A DNA stretch of 64,000 nt from Sympetrum striolatum. Lineage: Eukaryota > Arthropoda > Insecta > Odonata > Libellulidae. Location: positions 35,245,849-35,309,848 of the forward strand of contig OX388345.1 in assembly GCA_947579665.1 (NCBI GenBank), in the 5' to 3' direction. The position numbers were made by a program, and so were the translations under genes. The notes under the pieces were generated by a model. That model did not search any database, was not told where the DNA came from, and saw only the letters and a list, made by a program, of their open reading frames with translations. This document shows positions 12,791-26,300 of the stretch, piece after piece (position 1 is the first letter of the stretch; each line of letters begins with the position of its first letter).

Positions 12791-14003
12791 ATGATTTTTG
12801 ATGAATGTATCATCTCAAAATATATAAGATGCTGTAAATGAAGTGATTAGTGATTAAATACTGCAATGATTGAAAAATAAATTTCTTCTGGAGACGATGG
12901 AACACTAAGAGACAAATTTAATTAACAAATTAAACATCGCTTCTAAGGAAATTAAAATGAAATTTAAGTACCGCATGCGTAAAGTTATAATATTTCTGCA
13001 AGATTTAATGTATTATAAAACTGCAATTTATCGTAATAATTTTAAAACTTGTCACAACTTGTCATTGAACATCCTTGAGAAGTTAATGAGAATATTTGAC
13101 GTAATTCATTAGTTGTCGGTATGAAAGATGTTCATACATCTCTTTCAGTCTGTTTTTCATGGAGAAAGTAAACAAATTTCTCTGGATAAAAACTTTTTAA
13201 TAAATATATACCAGTATATTAAATTAAAAATAAGCAACAATGAAATTCTTTTATATTTGATGAAATTTCTATTAATTACTTTCATTATTAAATTTATTCC
13301 CATTATAATTTATAAGACTGCAATATATTCTTCATTTTATAGCAAAAATGTTTACTTCATTCCTTCCTCCTTTATGAAAAATCACGCAAAATTATTAGTG
13401 AACGTACAAATAAACAAGAAGCGCACTGAAATATAATATAAGCAACGTATAACGTGTATAAAAAATATTATAGAGGAAAATAGAAGTGCCGCAAAAAATG
13501 AAGGACAAAGGAAGGTAATAGCGCTCACAGAAACACGGCGTAAAAATTTCGTCATCCGCCATTAATATCAATATGAAAGTTGCGATAAATCTCACCAAAC
13601 GTCATACTAGATTTCGGCAACGTACACCGTCATTCCATTGCGTCGCAGACTTTTTTAAGGTCAGCGCAGTAAATTAACAAAATGTGTCCGAGTGAAGGGC
13701 GTGTTTTCGTGTCGCCGAGAAACCGAACATTTTTCATCGAATCATTCACACTAATTTCCATCGCTCCCGGTCCAGACTAATCAACGAAAACGTGACACGA
13801 TCGTTAGCGCTGGGCACCGTTCTTCATGTTAAAAAAAAATCGCTCACTTTTTGACATCAAGAATCGGGCAACGCTAATCGCCGATCATCCTCTGAAACCA
13901 TTTCTCATTAATAAAATTAAACTCATCCGATGATACTTGGTGGTATTTATCATACATAAGAGTTTATTGGAACGAAATTTGCGTGTACAAAAATGAAAAA
14001 TTG
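12791..14003. other. Gene-free AT-rich sequence
   Basis: No gene is recognised. A 102-codon open frame at 13128-13436 (+) is dominated by I, K, F, N and Y codons, as random AT-rich DNA gives. Nothing else is evident. Confidence 0.5.
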
Positions 14004-14267
14004 TACAATTCCATTATATATTTCAAAAACACGACCATTTTCAGCGTGCTATGCCATTATCTTGTACATCGCAGATTTTGAAGGCGCTATTTAAAAAATA
14101 GTACCGTTAAACTAAAAAAAATAAATAGCACCTTCAAACCTATCATTATTACTCAAACTTATTATTATATTTAACTTCAAAATGGAGCTTCAAATGTTAT
14201 GTCATTCCTGACGATGGCATAGTACGTCGAAAACGGTTGTGTGCTTGAAGAATCTAGCGGAATTTTA
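14004..14267. mobile_element. Fold-back element with CTGANGA/GAAAA motif
   Basis: The outer arms pair from about 14004-14060 with 14210-14267. The reverse complement of the left arm reads ATGGCATAGCACGCTGAAAA and the right arm reads ATGGCATAGTACGTCGAAAA. Similarity continues outward through TGGTCGTG/CGGTTGTG to GGAATT. An inner hairpin is nested at 14077-14138, where TTTGAAGGCGCTATTTA pairs with TAAATAGCACCTTCAAA (one mismatch). The right arm has CTGACGA at 14208-14214 and GAAAA at 14229-14233, the kind of spacing seen in tails of Penelope-like and related elements that carry hammerhead-like cores. Catalytic competence is not claimed. Confidence 0.6.
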
Positions 14268-17200
14268 CTAACTAACAAAATATGGTAAAGCCAATTTTCG
14301 TTGCAATAAATCATTTTGACTCTTAATTAATAACATTTTTTCTCGATCCAATTTCCTCCCTTTTCTATGAAAGGGACTTTTACTAGGATTTTCCGAGAGA
14401 CAAGCAAAAATTCCATCCTCTCCATAAGCTCCATCCATACCATCAGTGGTCAGCATCAATCTTTAAGCGTAGCTTAGTGCATCGATTATGGTCACGTCGC
14501 AACTTGGCCAGGATCCTTTCCGAGGCATTTAATTTTAATAATGACACGACGGGCAAAACAAGTGAGTGCCGAGAGGCGAAAATGGTGCAGCGCATTACTC
14601 TCACAATGGGCGCCTCTGTTCGCCAAGGGCGAGATAATGCGAACGGGACGAGAAAAAAAAATAGAACAACTTGACGAATATGACGATCGAGTGGATGGAG
14701 AAAAATAGCAGAGCGAAGAGAGAGAATGAGAGATTGAGAGAAAGAGGAGGAGATAAGATAAACAAGAATCGCGAGAAATTGAGACTTTAAAAATCTTAAA
14801 TTCAAGTCTCCGCCATGATTAAGGCTTGCGTAAGAGAGGTGTTAGGAACAAGATAAGGACAGTTAGAAAAAAACTAAGATCGTGAATACCGAAGAGTAAT
14901 AAGATTAAAAATGGGCCCAAAGAGGCTAAATTAATGGATTAAATTACAGAGCGATTATAATAATTAATATGAAAAAATATTTCGGATAGTTTAGAATGAA
15001 TTTAATTGAAATAGTTAAGAGAAAAAAAGTGATTTCAGTGAGAGAATAGGAATATTTCTACATTGATTTTGGAATCAATTAGTAATATCTTTAGAAAATG
15101 GTCGAGTATTTTACATAGACTAATATTGATAGACGATTAAATAAATATATATATATTATTCTATAAAATGTGCAGGTACATTTAAATCTTTTACAATATC
15201 CAACTACTAATTAAATATTATATAAAAAATATTTTGATTGGACGGTTGTGAAACGTAGGTCCGTACGACCTATTGCTGGGAACCCAGTAATAATCATGAC
15301 AAAATAGGTTTTCAAGAGAAAAAACGCATGTAATTTGAAATTCATTTACGTTTATAAGGCAATACCCCACAGTCAAAACTGTTCTGAATTTTTGGTGAAA
15401 CTTTTTTATCCTCTACATATTGCTAATATACAATTATATTAAATTCAATTTGTAATCCAAGTTAAAAGTGCCTCTGATGAACAGAAATACTATTATATTC
15501 AGATGGCATTACTGAGTGATTTATAACATCCAAGATATAAAAACTAACTTGTTCGAAACTATGAGCTCATGTACTAACCTTATCCCTTGAATCATATATT
15601 TTAGAAGAAGTAGAGGGAGGTTGACGATGGGTCGATGGCCGACATCCCTAAAAGAAAAACAACGGGTTTAGAAGTTATGATTTATGAGGAGAGAAATGGA
15701 AAATCGTGTGGCAGCATGATAAATGATAAATAGATTTATATTGGCAATAAAAACGAATATTTACTACGATATTTCTGTTTCATTGAGACGATTATAACGG
15801 TAACGTTAGAGTAAAATTTGATTCCACTTCATTTTGTGTAAAAGCGAAATTCTGATCGGAACAGAGGTGATCAGCGATTCTACCCCACGGGAAGTATAGC
15901 TCACGTAAATAGAAGGTAAAATATGAACAATTAGGTTTAATTATAAAACGTACGAAAAACAGAGAAGAATAACTATAACTATGATAGTAACAGTAAGAAT
16001 ATATAAAATAGGAAATATTTCGAATGAAACGAGAACCATAATAGATTTTAAATCAGGATAATTTAAGCAAAGCGAAAGAATGAAACAGGAATTGTAGAAT
16101 TCTAGGTTATAAATTTACTTGTACGTATCTTTTAAACTTTCATGAATTCTTAAAATGATTACTAATTATTCCTGTAGATGCTGTATGTAGTGATCGTAGA
16201 TTCTAAGGTAAACCTAGGCTAAATTGAAAATGTTTGCAGTTGTAATATTTATTTTGTACTTGTGTACATAAAAGTTTTAAATATTGTTTTAATTGATTGT
16301 GGTATGGGTCAACGTTGCCACCTGTCCTTGCAAATAACTTCGATGGTCTTATACCATAAATAAATTAATTAATTTACATAATTTAATTAAACATTGTGCT
16401 GCTAAGAGAACGATTTAAACAGAGATAGAAAGCTAGGAGAGATAGTAGAAAGATACGGGGAGGGGAAAGAGTGAAAGGCACAGAGTATGAATCGATAAAT
16501 CCACATCCTTAATCTAAAAGGCGAAAATCACTATATTAGCATCTCCCCCGACTATCAAGGTCAAGAGGAGCCTATCTCCGTGGCCATCGATGGCTACCAG
16601 CAGGAAAAGGATTCGGACGGGTGAATAGGAAAGCCGTGAACCTCGTTGAGGAATGAACAGACGGCCGCCTTAATCGGAGACTTTGAGCGATGTTTACATG
16701 ACCGAGGTTTCCAATTTGGTCTACTGCTTATAAGATCGCGCACGACTTTTTAAGGCCGTCCTTTGCATAAAGTGACGGAAGAAAAATACATCGAGGAGAT
16801 GCTGTCGATGGGAAATGTAACAAATCGTTCCGTTGTCCACACTCCTGTTGCTGATTCCACCTTGGGAAGTTGTGAGATAGATTTTTTCAGAGGAAGTTTC
16901 GAAGGACGGGAATCATACAGAAAGAAGAAGCTGAATTTATTCAAGGAAATGATACATGGAATCCATGTGAGGGTTCGGTAAAAATTCTGCATTAAATGAA
17001 GAATGAATTTCAAGGAAATCTATTAGATAGTTCTAAATAAGCCTTTATTTTTAATCGAATCAAACTTGAATGCAAATTTTCCAAAATGGTAGAAATAATC
17101 AACTACTGCGAGCACATAACACTCATATTAATTTAATAATGTCTGAATAAGAGAATTTTCTGTATTACAGCGCAAAGAAATCAAAAGAAAGAGCGATGGT

Positions 17201-20200
17201 GATGGCGTACGGCAGATAATAAGAAAATATTGTCACCATGGCAGTGAGCTAATAAGAAAACAATAAGAATCCAGTAGTGGACGTTATTATTTAAGATAGA
17301 TCTAGATAAGTACTAATGAGGTAGGTAAATACTTGAAATCTTGATATAAGTTACATAGAAATGAAACTACAAATTTGGAAGCATCTTAAATGCAAGTGAA
17401 GGTTCTTTCAAGAATTTGATTGATATAAAACTTTCCTTAAGAAGAGCGAGAGATTATGACGCGGAAAGTATGAGGCAAATATTCAAAATTCGCGAAAAAA
17501 AACAGTCCGTGGAAAAAATAGTCTCAATGTGCAGATGAAGTGCATTTTCATGAGAGCATCAGTGAGAAAGTTCCTTTCAGAATGCTTCCGCTGTCTTGAG
17601 TTGGGAGAACGGTTCACATAGATTTATGATAAAGATTCTGGCCCTTTAAAAACTACCTTTAAAATATTCATGAAAATTAAAAAAAAAGAAATGGTGTCGC
17701 ATGAGACCACCTAAAGTTTTTATGGGAATATATCCTTGCGAAAGTTCTTCCACATCGAAACAATTCCAAACGCATTTGGGTCATGAACATGCACTAAACG
17801 GAAAAAAGCCAAAACAGGCATTAGAAATAAAGCTTAGGTGTTACTAAGTAGGTTAAAGGATTAATCAAGTTCAATAACAAATATCACTAATTAGAGAAAT
17901 TCGTAGAAATGTTCTGCATCAGATACTCTCATGAAGTCACCGCAATATCAAGTAGCCAACAGGAAGTCCAATCTCCCTTAGAGCGAGAAAGGCTATTTAG
18001 TTATTAATTAGGAGAAATTAAGCATTCTCCTGCGCAAGGAAGGAACTCATATTCATCGTATTAAAGCGAGTTCCATTGATGGAAACGTGTGGGATTATGG
18101 ATGAAATGGCAATTGAATAGGCATAACGACGTCCATTTGTTGGCCCCCACTCCGCCCTCGACTTTCTCCCTCGCGTTCGATTAATCAGCTCTCCGCGAGA
18201 GACGGCAAACGATATCTTTCGACCGCTCGAAAATAATCGCACCCAGAGGCTATCTTTGGCGCCTTTCCGCCAAGGAAGGCCGAGGAAAAGAGATCGTCCC
18301 CGAAAATTGTTCTTTTTTTCCTACAGTTCTTTTCAGTGTCCTCTGAAGTGAGAAAATGTATCAATGAGAAACTATCACTCCAAATGTACCCACAAACTAC
18401 CCAACAGGTGTGCAGCAGCCCGCGGAACAATTGTTTGCCTTTACTCTCTCTTGCTGTGACGAATTTAATACGTGGATAATACCTCCCAAAAGCTCCATCA
18501 CAAACACACTGTATTTCACGATGTATTTTTCCTAAATATGAATACCTTGTGATGTTACTACATTTTTTAACTGCTTATGTTTTCAACTTATTAAGTTTGA
18601 ATTAAGACCGACACCAATGAAGTTTACGTGGTTTAGAGAGCCAAGAAATTTTACCTTATACACAAGTGCACAATGGAGGATAATATGTGAAATACTGTAT
18701 TATTTAGTCAAAACAATATTTTAAAGAATTTTTTTCAGTAAATACGTGATTCTTTTCTGCTAACTTAATGCTATGAAATTCATTTATTCGCGACGAAGCC
18801 TAAATTTTGTCTTTGCGAAACGTTATGAAGTTGATTCTTATGCTGAACATTTAACAAATGGAATATTTGTGGTAAGGTAATGGTTATTATCTTATTTAAA
18901 TGCTAAGAAATTGTTTTTTAGAATTCGGCCGAGAAATAAAACAATTGTATTTTATCACCGTAGCTTACATTAAACTGATTCTGTTAGAAGCTAAAAGTAC
19001 ATAAATATAACTTACTCGAAAATTACCTACGTTTGAGCTCGGAGGTAATTTTACTTGGCCTACATCCTCGAAATTGTCATGAAACCCCAGAAACACTTAA
19101 CCCACTAAGATCGTAGAAAAATGCCATTAACGTGAAAATCTATCTTTCCATAATCATGGAAGCCACTAATATCACTAGAGACAGATGGAATTTCCCTTAG
19201 GGTATTTAATACGTCTTCGGAAAACGAGAAAATAATCAGCGGTCCGAGACCCGAATCATTTCTTAAGGCGTTAAAATCTCCCATCATTTCCAGCCTGAAA
19301 GCGATATCAACGGCGAAATTTTCCCTTTTCTTGGAGATATTAATCACTTCCCCAAAGATATTCCGGCGCACGAAAAGGAGAGGGAATTAAGCGCTTGAAG
19401 ATTACCAAAAGACGGCCGAAGCGAGATTTCCGGTACTCTACTTTTTCCCCCAAACTTTCCCGTTGCTCGGCCCACTTCGAATGAGATGGAACTGGATGAA
19501 AGAGGCATCGATGAGTGGGCGAATCGTGCCTCCAGCAATGATCCCTTACACTTCCGATGCGGGAGAAAGCTTCTTCCGAAAGAGAGATGAACGAGCGATC
19601 GCGCAGTCCGTCTGCTGTTCGGCGAGCAGATGAAAAGAATGAATTAGAGAACCGAAGTATGCATATGAGAGAGAGAATCGTGACCGAAATTTTTCCACCT
19701 CTTCCCGAGAGGCTCGCTATTGTTATTGCGAAGGATCCCGGCGGGAGGCCGTGTTCCTTAATGGTATCTCCGAAATTGATTCATTAGAAAGGATCATTTT
19801 TTATCTCTTGCGAAAAAACTTTCTCACGAATGTTTCCAGTCTGATTCATGCAAAGGCAGCTTAATCGCAATTATACCAAGCGAGAGGTGAAAAAATATTT
19901 TCATTAAATGCTTGGAAAGTATATATAAGAAGGATAATTGTAAAGTGACTGTACATTCAGTTTATCCAGAATCCCTTTTATATATATTCGAAGACTGTAT
20001 GATATATCGCCTATAATTGGAAAAATTATTTTTATCTTTAAACGTGCATATAAGTTGTTATGAATTAAATGTAGCTGAAGGATCAACACACCCACACTGA
20101 TAATGTAGTAATTTTAGGCGTTAATCACCTTCAATTAAAATAATAATTTATATTGCAATTAGTCATAATAAAATACCCTTGTGTAGTTTTCATATATTTG

Positions 20201-20300
20201 TTTTGCATATAAATAATATGTATGCAATTCAAAAAGAACTTATAATTTAATTGATATCATATAATTTTCCTTGTCATTATGTGTTTCCCAATTTCCTGTG
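14268..20300. other. Gene-free sequence with GC-richer patches
   Basis: No gene is recognised. GC-richer patches lie at about 14450-14720, 16530-16870, 18020-18440 and 19030-19800. They contain overlapping open frames on both strands (up to 120 codons at 14443-14805, minus) without recognisable domains. AT dinucleotide repeats occur near 15140-15155. At 15255-15293 two small hairpins sit side by side (TAGGTC/GACCTA, then CTGGG/CCCAG). No RNA gene was recognised. Confidence 0.5.
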
Positions 20301-20352
20301 CCTGATGGTGACATTACGCGTCCAAATCTAGGTCGTTCGTAATAAAACTGTT
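20301..20352 (+). repeat. Degenerate CTGATG-type element tail
   Basis: CCTGATGGTGACATTACGCG is followed by TCCAAATCTAGGTCGTTCGT and AATAAAACTGTTG. This parallels the order in the tails at 14.2, 23.3, 27.2 and 28.7 kb (CTGANGA, then GAAAC-like, then GGTCGT, then AATAAA). It is diverged, with no paired arm found, so it is called only as a probable tail fragment of the same broad class. Confidence 0.35.
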
Positions 20353-23273
20353 GTATCGTGCATAAGTTGTTCTTATTCCTCTTTCATCAAACATGTTATT
20401 ATTATTTAGAAGATCACAATAACGGGCTGAACGAGCATTAAATATAAAGATGCCTATGACTGAGATGAATAGTCTAACATCGAATTCCGCGAATATTGAA
20501 CGTTGCTATAAATTTCGTACTCATTATATAAATAATGATTCTGCTTTAAGCATTTCAATTCACATTTCGATCACCTAAATTTCCTCGATACAAACGCTTG
20601 TGAGTCTAATTGCGAAACAACTGCAAATTACAGCGGATTTTTAGAATTATGTGCGGAGAACTGTTGAGGCGGTGTTTGAAGGGTATTGAGTTTTGACAGC
20701 AGGAATATTTCAATGCATACTTCGCGAAAGGCAAGCCGCAATCGCCATATTAGGGACTGTCTCCTCGAATGACTAATAATATAAACGACGAAGGGCACAT
20801 CGGACCAACTTTCTCATACGTACTAGATATGCCTTATTACATCTGCGGCCCAGATGAAGATCATCGCCTCAGAGGAATGAGAAAAGAACATAAACGACAA
20901 TATGGACTGAAAAAAGCGAGAAGCTGGATGCATATCCAGAAATGGTAAAAGTTGAAATCACTAGGGGTTGCGAAATCCCAGCACTGATCAGCTGTAAAAA
21001 AACAGAAAAGATCGACTCCGTAAGTCACAACGATACAAGTAATCAAGAACAAAACATACAATTTTACTACCGAAAAAGTGCTTCATTAGAATTAAATAAT
21101 AATAGCATCATAATAGTTCAATAATAACGGTAACATTTGAAGGAAAAATAGAGATCCTTAGCTAAATATATTGAAAAATAATTTTCTGAGAATGTTGCTG
21201 GATCCACAAAGCAATTTCTATATCATCCCAAAACTTCACCCGAATTTCGTATCACGGATTTAGAATTTCAAATTTTAAGGAAATGAAAATGTATGTATTT
21301 ATAGAGAAAACAGTACAGGTATCTACGGGAGAAAATTAGAATAAGCGATATTTTAACTACAGTAGTAATTAGGATGATGATCTATCAGAAATATAGAGCT
21401 ATATCCTCTTTGATATTTGATACATTTTTCGTTAATGCTGGCCACGCTTGACAAATATAACCTTCGACAATATACTTAATAATAATCTTCATTTTCAAGA
21501 TTACAGTTTAAATATCTGAATTCCGTTGAATTGTCCCTTATTAACATAATTACTCAAATTAATTATAAGTATTTACGAAGGTCTTTGGTACCAGCTTGTA
21601 TTTCTTCATCAATTAAGTAAGAAGTTTAGGAAAAAACTATAAAAATGAAATTTATATTTTTAATAATATTCAGATAAATCTCAACCTCAACACGAAGGTG
21701 AAAAAATATGGTATCGAAGAATGCAAGAAAGCTAAAAGACAAGAATCCAAAACTTCCTGTTCTTCCCGTAGATTTCTCCTAATCCGGTATTCACGCTTTC
21801 CTGAATAATGTATCCTCTCCGATCTAAGATGCAACGTGGCGTAAATTTAAGCTTTGATACACACTCGTATTCTATTAACTGAGGCAAAGGTCGATCGGAA
21901 CAGCGATAAGGATTTACTGAAAGCTTGAAGACTGACCTAAGAGAATTAAAAAGGACAGACCGACAGCCAACAATTCCAAATTGAAGTATTCCACATAGTG
22001 AGGGATACGTAGATTAATTCCGAAGCTATGAGTATCGGAAGAAAAAACTTACGGAAAACATACGGCAGATATAGCGAGCTAATCCTGATAGAGGTGATAA
22101 GAACTTACGATTCAACTATGGCTAAAAAATAATACAGATATCTTACAATCGCTTTTCTTCAAATCGCTAATAGAAATGCATTGATTTTTGATCAAAACTC
22201 AAATGGAAGATTGAAATTTCTGCCTTATTATGTTGGGGTGTTATAATTTACGTGGATAGCAAATCTGGTTCATGATACAAACAACTAGTTTGTATATCCT
22301 CATTTATTCCTCATCATAATGAGGAATTTGATCATTATGGTAAATACATAATCACATCGCGAAAAATTAGAAATTAGAATTATAAACAATTCACCTAATA
22401 AAATTTAAAGAAACATAACACTCAGAATGATTCTCAAGCATGAAGTTGTCTACTCAGGAGTTCATATTTCAATATCCTTAACGTAAATATTTCCTTCCAT
22501 TAAACATCGCATTAATCAAATCATAAATGTCGACTTTAAAAACCATTTAACCTACCCCATTTAAAGACAAAATACTCGATTTATCCATGCTTTAACGGGG
22601 AAATTAATTAGAGAGGGACTGAATACCTCACTCCCGAGAGAATTTAATTATTCGCAGAGACGTCTTGGAAACTACTACGACGCTACAGCGCCCATTTGAT
22701 GCCAAATGGAAAGGAACTGCGTAAGAGAAAGAAAACCAATCTCATCAGCTGGAAAAGGCAATCCCAGTAATCTATTTTCTAAGAGGTACACGTGTTACCC
22801 GCCTTAAGTTCTTCTCGCTGGAGCTGAGTCACACAGGACGTCCTTTTGAGCAACTGGAGCGCTGCGGGATGAACGAAAGCTCTCTTTTGTTTATTTCTCT
22901 TTTTGCGCCTTGAGTCAGCGTATTATGCACTACAAGAAGCGCAATGCTCCTGCGTCAAAATAAGACGCTCTCGAGCATTATTGATGGAAGGAATACGTTT
23001 GATGAGTAGCGAGCTGCGTCGATTCACTCTAATGGATTTAAGACTAAAGGAGAATCTTTCAGGGGTGAACTACTTTGGGAAATGACTTTACGGAAAACCA
23101 ATATAATATACTACTAAATAATGAGATAAAATGAGTACGCAATTGAAGTAAAGTAAAGCATTTTTTCCGATAAAAACAGAGGGGTTATTAGATCGAAAGA
23201 ATCATGAATCATAATCAATCATTTCTGACCGTACTTCCTGGAAAGCCATCATGAATTAAGGAAAAAACACTTT
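20353..23273. other. Gene-free unique sequence
   Basis: No gene is recognised. A 9-bp hairpin (ATTCCTCAT / ATGAGGAAT, 4-nt loop) lies at about 22305-22326. A GC-richer patch lies at about 22640-23050. The remainder is AT-rich unique DNA. Confidence 0.5.
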
Positions 23274-23356
23274 GTGATTTCCGCAAAATATTATTTGTAC
23301 CTGAAGATGGCTTAGTAGTGAGACCAGTAGTTTAAATAATATGGTGTGGAAATTAC
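23274..23356. repeat. Hairpin enclosing a CTGAAGA element tail motif
   Basis: The left arm at 23274-23296 (GTGATTTCCGC, then AAAATATTATTT) pairs with 23334-23356 (AAATAATATGGTG, then TGGAAATTAC) with about four mismatches in 23. The loop carries CTGAAGATGGCTTAGTAGTG and GAGACCAGTAGTTT, in the same order as in the fold-back elements at 14.0 and 28.7 kb. It is probably a short relic of a non-autonomous element with a hammerhead-like or Penelope-like tail. Confidence 0.45.
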
Positions 23357-26300
23357 ATATTTTTTTCTTTAATTAATTAATCGTGAATCACCCTAAATAT
23401 TTGTTCCGCAAAATACTTGCGAGTGAATCACGAAACACACATTTTTTCAAGGTGCCATTTGAATAGGAAATGTAGATATGGCATGTGCTAAAGCATTATC
23501 GTTGTTTCCCCTACTTCTCTACATATTCACAAGCAGTATCTCACGCCCAGTCTTTACGCCTCTGATGACTAATACCTCCTTTTTCATCATCATTACTTTG
23601 GTGTTTGCTTTCCGCTTTATTTTTTTACTTGCGTACTATGGGGGTATGATACTTTTTGTATTGACTTATGCTCCTACAATATCCTATCCGCCGATTAATT
23701 ACGCTGAAGAGTTTTATTTCAAGAATAAATCATAGAAGTAGTGTAGTGTTCATTCTTCTATCTCAGAGTAACTAACAGCTGAAAATAAATTACATCAACT
23801 CCATTTTCTATACAAAAATATATTTAAAATTCGCCGATTCCTTACCAAATACTCCCGATAGATACAAGGCTGAAACAACTCCGTTTATTCCGCTTTCACT
23901 CAAGGAACAACGAAAACCAGTTTTGGGAGTTTTTAGCTGGATTTAAAAATAGAAATTTTAATTGTTTACTGACCAAAAAAGTTAATCCCAACGTTTCTTT
24001 ATTTTCCTTTGTATTATCGAAGACAAAGAGAAGCGGGGAAAGTATGCGACATCAAAAAGTAACTCATATAGTTAAACCGTCAAGATTTCAGAAGGACAAA
24101 ATATTATTCGCAACCTTCGCAAAACTAGGGGAAACTAGAGCGCGGCTTATTTTAAATATTGGCACCGATATGCTGAGCTCATTTTCCCCGCGCTGTAATT
24201 AACTTTGGCATCCTCGATTCCGCTGACATCCGAGAGGAGCAACAAGCAACCCCGGAGACACGGGGAAGGAGGAGGAGGCAATTTAGATATTCATTGAAGC
24301 CGCTTTTTTGGAAAAAACTCGGGAGAAAAGTTGCCAACTTATCAGGGAAGATTAATGGATAATAGATACGGGGAGAAAGCTCTCTTTTAAGAGTTTGATC
24401 GCGGCAAGAATCGTCGGAGGAAGTGATAATGGAGGGGATTTCACTGTTACGAACACGATGCGATGACAGGGCAACACTTGGCGTAAACGAAGGGGGAAAA
24501 GTCCTCCGCTCAGGTGCGCGGATCGACGTTCAAAACGCTTGGTAACACTGTAACCTTTGCGAGGGAAAATCAGGTTAAGAAGTGTGATGAACGGTCGCGT
24601 GGATTTGAGTGAAGTGGGGGAAAAAAGGAAATTCACTGCGGAGAGTTGGTTGACTCACGGGGGGACTTCGGAGGGAGGTGCACGCCCAGCATCCAAAGCA
24701 CCTTTCTTTGCGATGGGTGAAGCGATGGCTGCGATATTTAGACCGAAAAGGGAGTTACGTCGGTAAAAACGCCGATTTGGAAAGTTCATTCATCGGTGTA
24801 ATTATGGTGGGCAGATTTCACTTTTGAATCAATGGATAGGAAAATAGAAATATATTTATTTTTCGTATGACCTTTATGTTACACATGCAACTAAAAACGT
24901 TTGACTAAATTAATACAAATATATTATTAAATTAAAACAACGGGAATACGAAAGTTTTAAGACTGATTTAAAGTTTTAGTCAATGTTAATGGAAAGTTGA
25001 AAAAAAAATAAATAAAAATGAATCATTGAATCGCGGGTTTGTTAATCCCACACTCACACAAATATGTAAATACATATCAACGCATACAGAAATTGAAATG
25101 ACTATTCCATATCAATCGAGGAGAATATTCTATTTACCCAAAGAATTTTTAACGTTATCCTATACCAATAATGAGAAATTTACGGCTTTAAATTCAGACT
25201 GCACAGTTTTGAACAGAATAAACAGAAGCTTTATAAGTATTTATAGTTTAAGATGTAATCAGTAACTTTAGGAAATATAGCGCTTGAGAAAATAAAAAAA
25301 CAATGAAATTAAAACTCTTAACTGAAATAGCAGCTAAAAAAATAAAAATACCTGACAATAACCCTCGTCAGCAAAGAATTGTGACCTCTTGCGTCAAACA
25401 AAGGTTGAAAATATTTTTGAGTTTTATATTTGTTAATTACAATTCAGCATTAATTTAAATCAAGCCAATGTTTGGTGACAAATCACCGAATTTCAAATAA
25501 GATGTTAATTGAAGGGTAGATATTAAATCAAAAAATATGAAACTTTACCTTTGCAATTGTTCTTCGTGAGGTTCTAGCATAGCTGTACCAGAGAGCCGTC
25601 ACAAATTTGAAATTCAAAATGCGCAGCAAAAATGTACGTAAGATAAAGGCACTCAAGACAGCAACAGCTTCCAACTGAGTAACAGATTTTTGTCACGTTC
25701 ATTTCCTTTTCATAATGTTTCAATCATCGTCGTGGAGTTATTCATCAAGCCATCCAGGCGAATCACCTCACAACCCGTACTTTCCAATTCGATACGCTCA
25801 CTTGGACATATTAAGAATTCATTTATTCTTATAGAGATGAAGATAAAGGAAGAAGCCGCCTGTCCCTGATCCCTCCAATTGAATTATTATAGCTGTAAAA
25901 TTTGGCACTAAAGGTAACTTACTCTATGCAATTGATAACCATTTATTCGAGTATGGAGAAAGGGATGATTAAATTTCTATTATGCTACTAAATTATCACT
26001 TAGGGCTTAACAATAATATATTTCAGGCGAACATATCCTGCAGATTTTTTTTCTGGTAATTTTATTCGAAATAAATTGAAAGCGATTTTTAGTGTAATGC
26101 ACCTTTTTACGAACTTGATGATGTTTTTGTAATAAATACATAAATTTATTCAGTATTTATTCATTATTTATAATAAACACAGTAATATCTCAGTTTACCT
26201 TTTGTTGATTATTACTAACTGAAAAAGGGCAATTACTAAACTGACAAAGTCTTACACAACAGACCGTTTTTCCGACTAGAAGAAAGTGTTTTAGCAGCAT

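Noticed and set aside
13128..13436. 102-codon plus-strand open frame as a gene
   Set aside because: Composition is that of random AT-rich DNA (I, K, F, N, Y).
14443..14805. 120-codon minus-strand open frame as a gene
   Set aside because: No recognisable domain, in a GC-richer patch, and overlapped by an open frame on the other strand.
23478..23735. Small membrane protein with a signal peptide
   Set aside because: Hydrophobicity follows from pyrimidine-rich DNA; there is no other evidence of coding.
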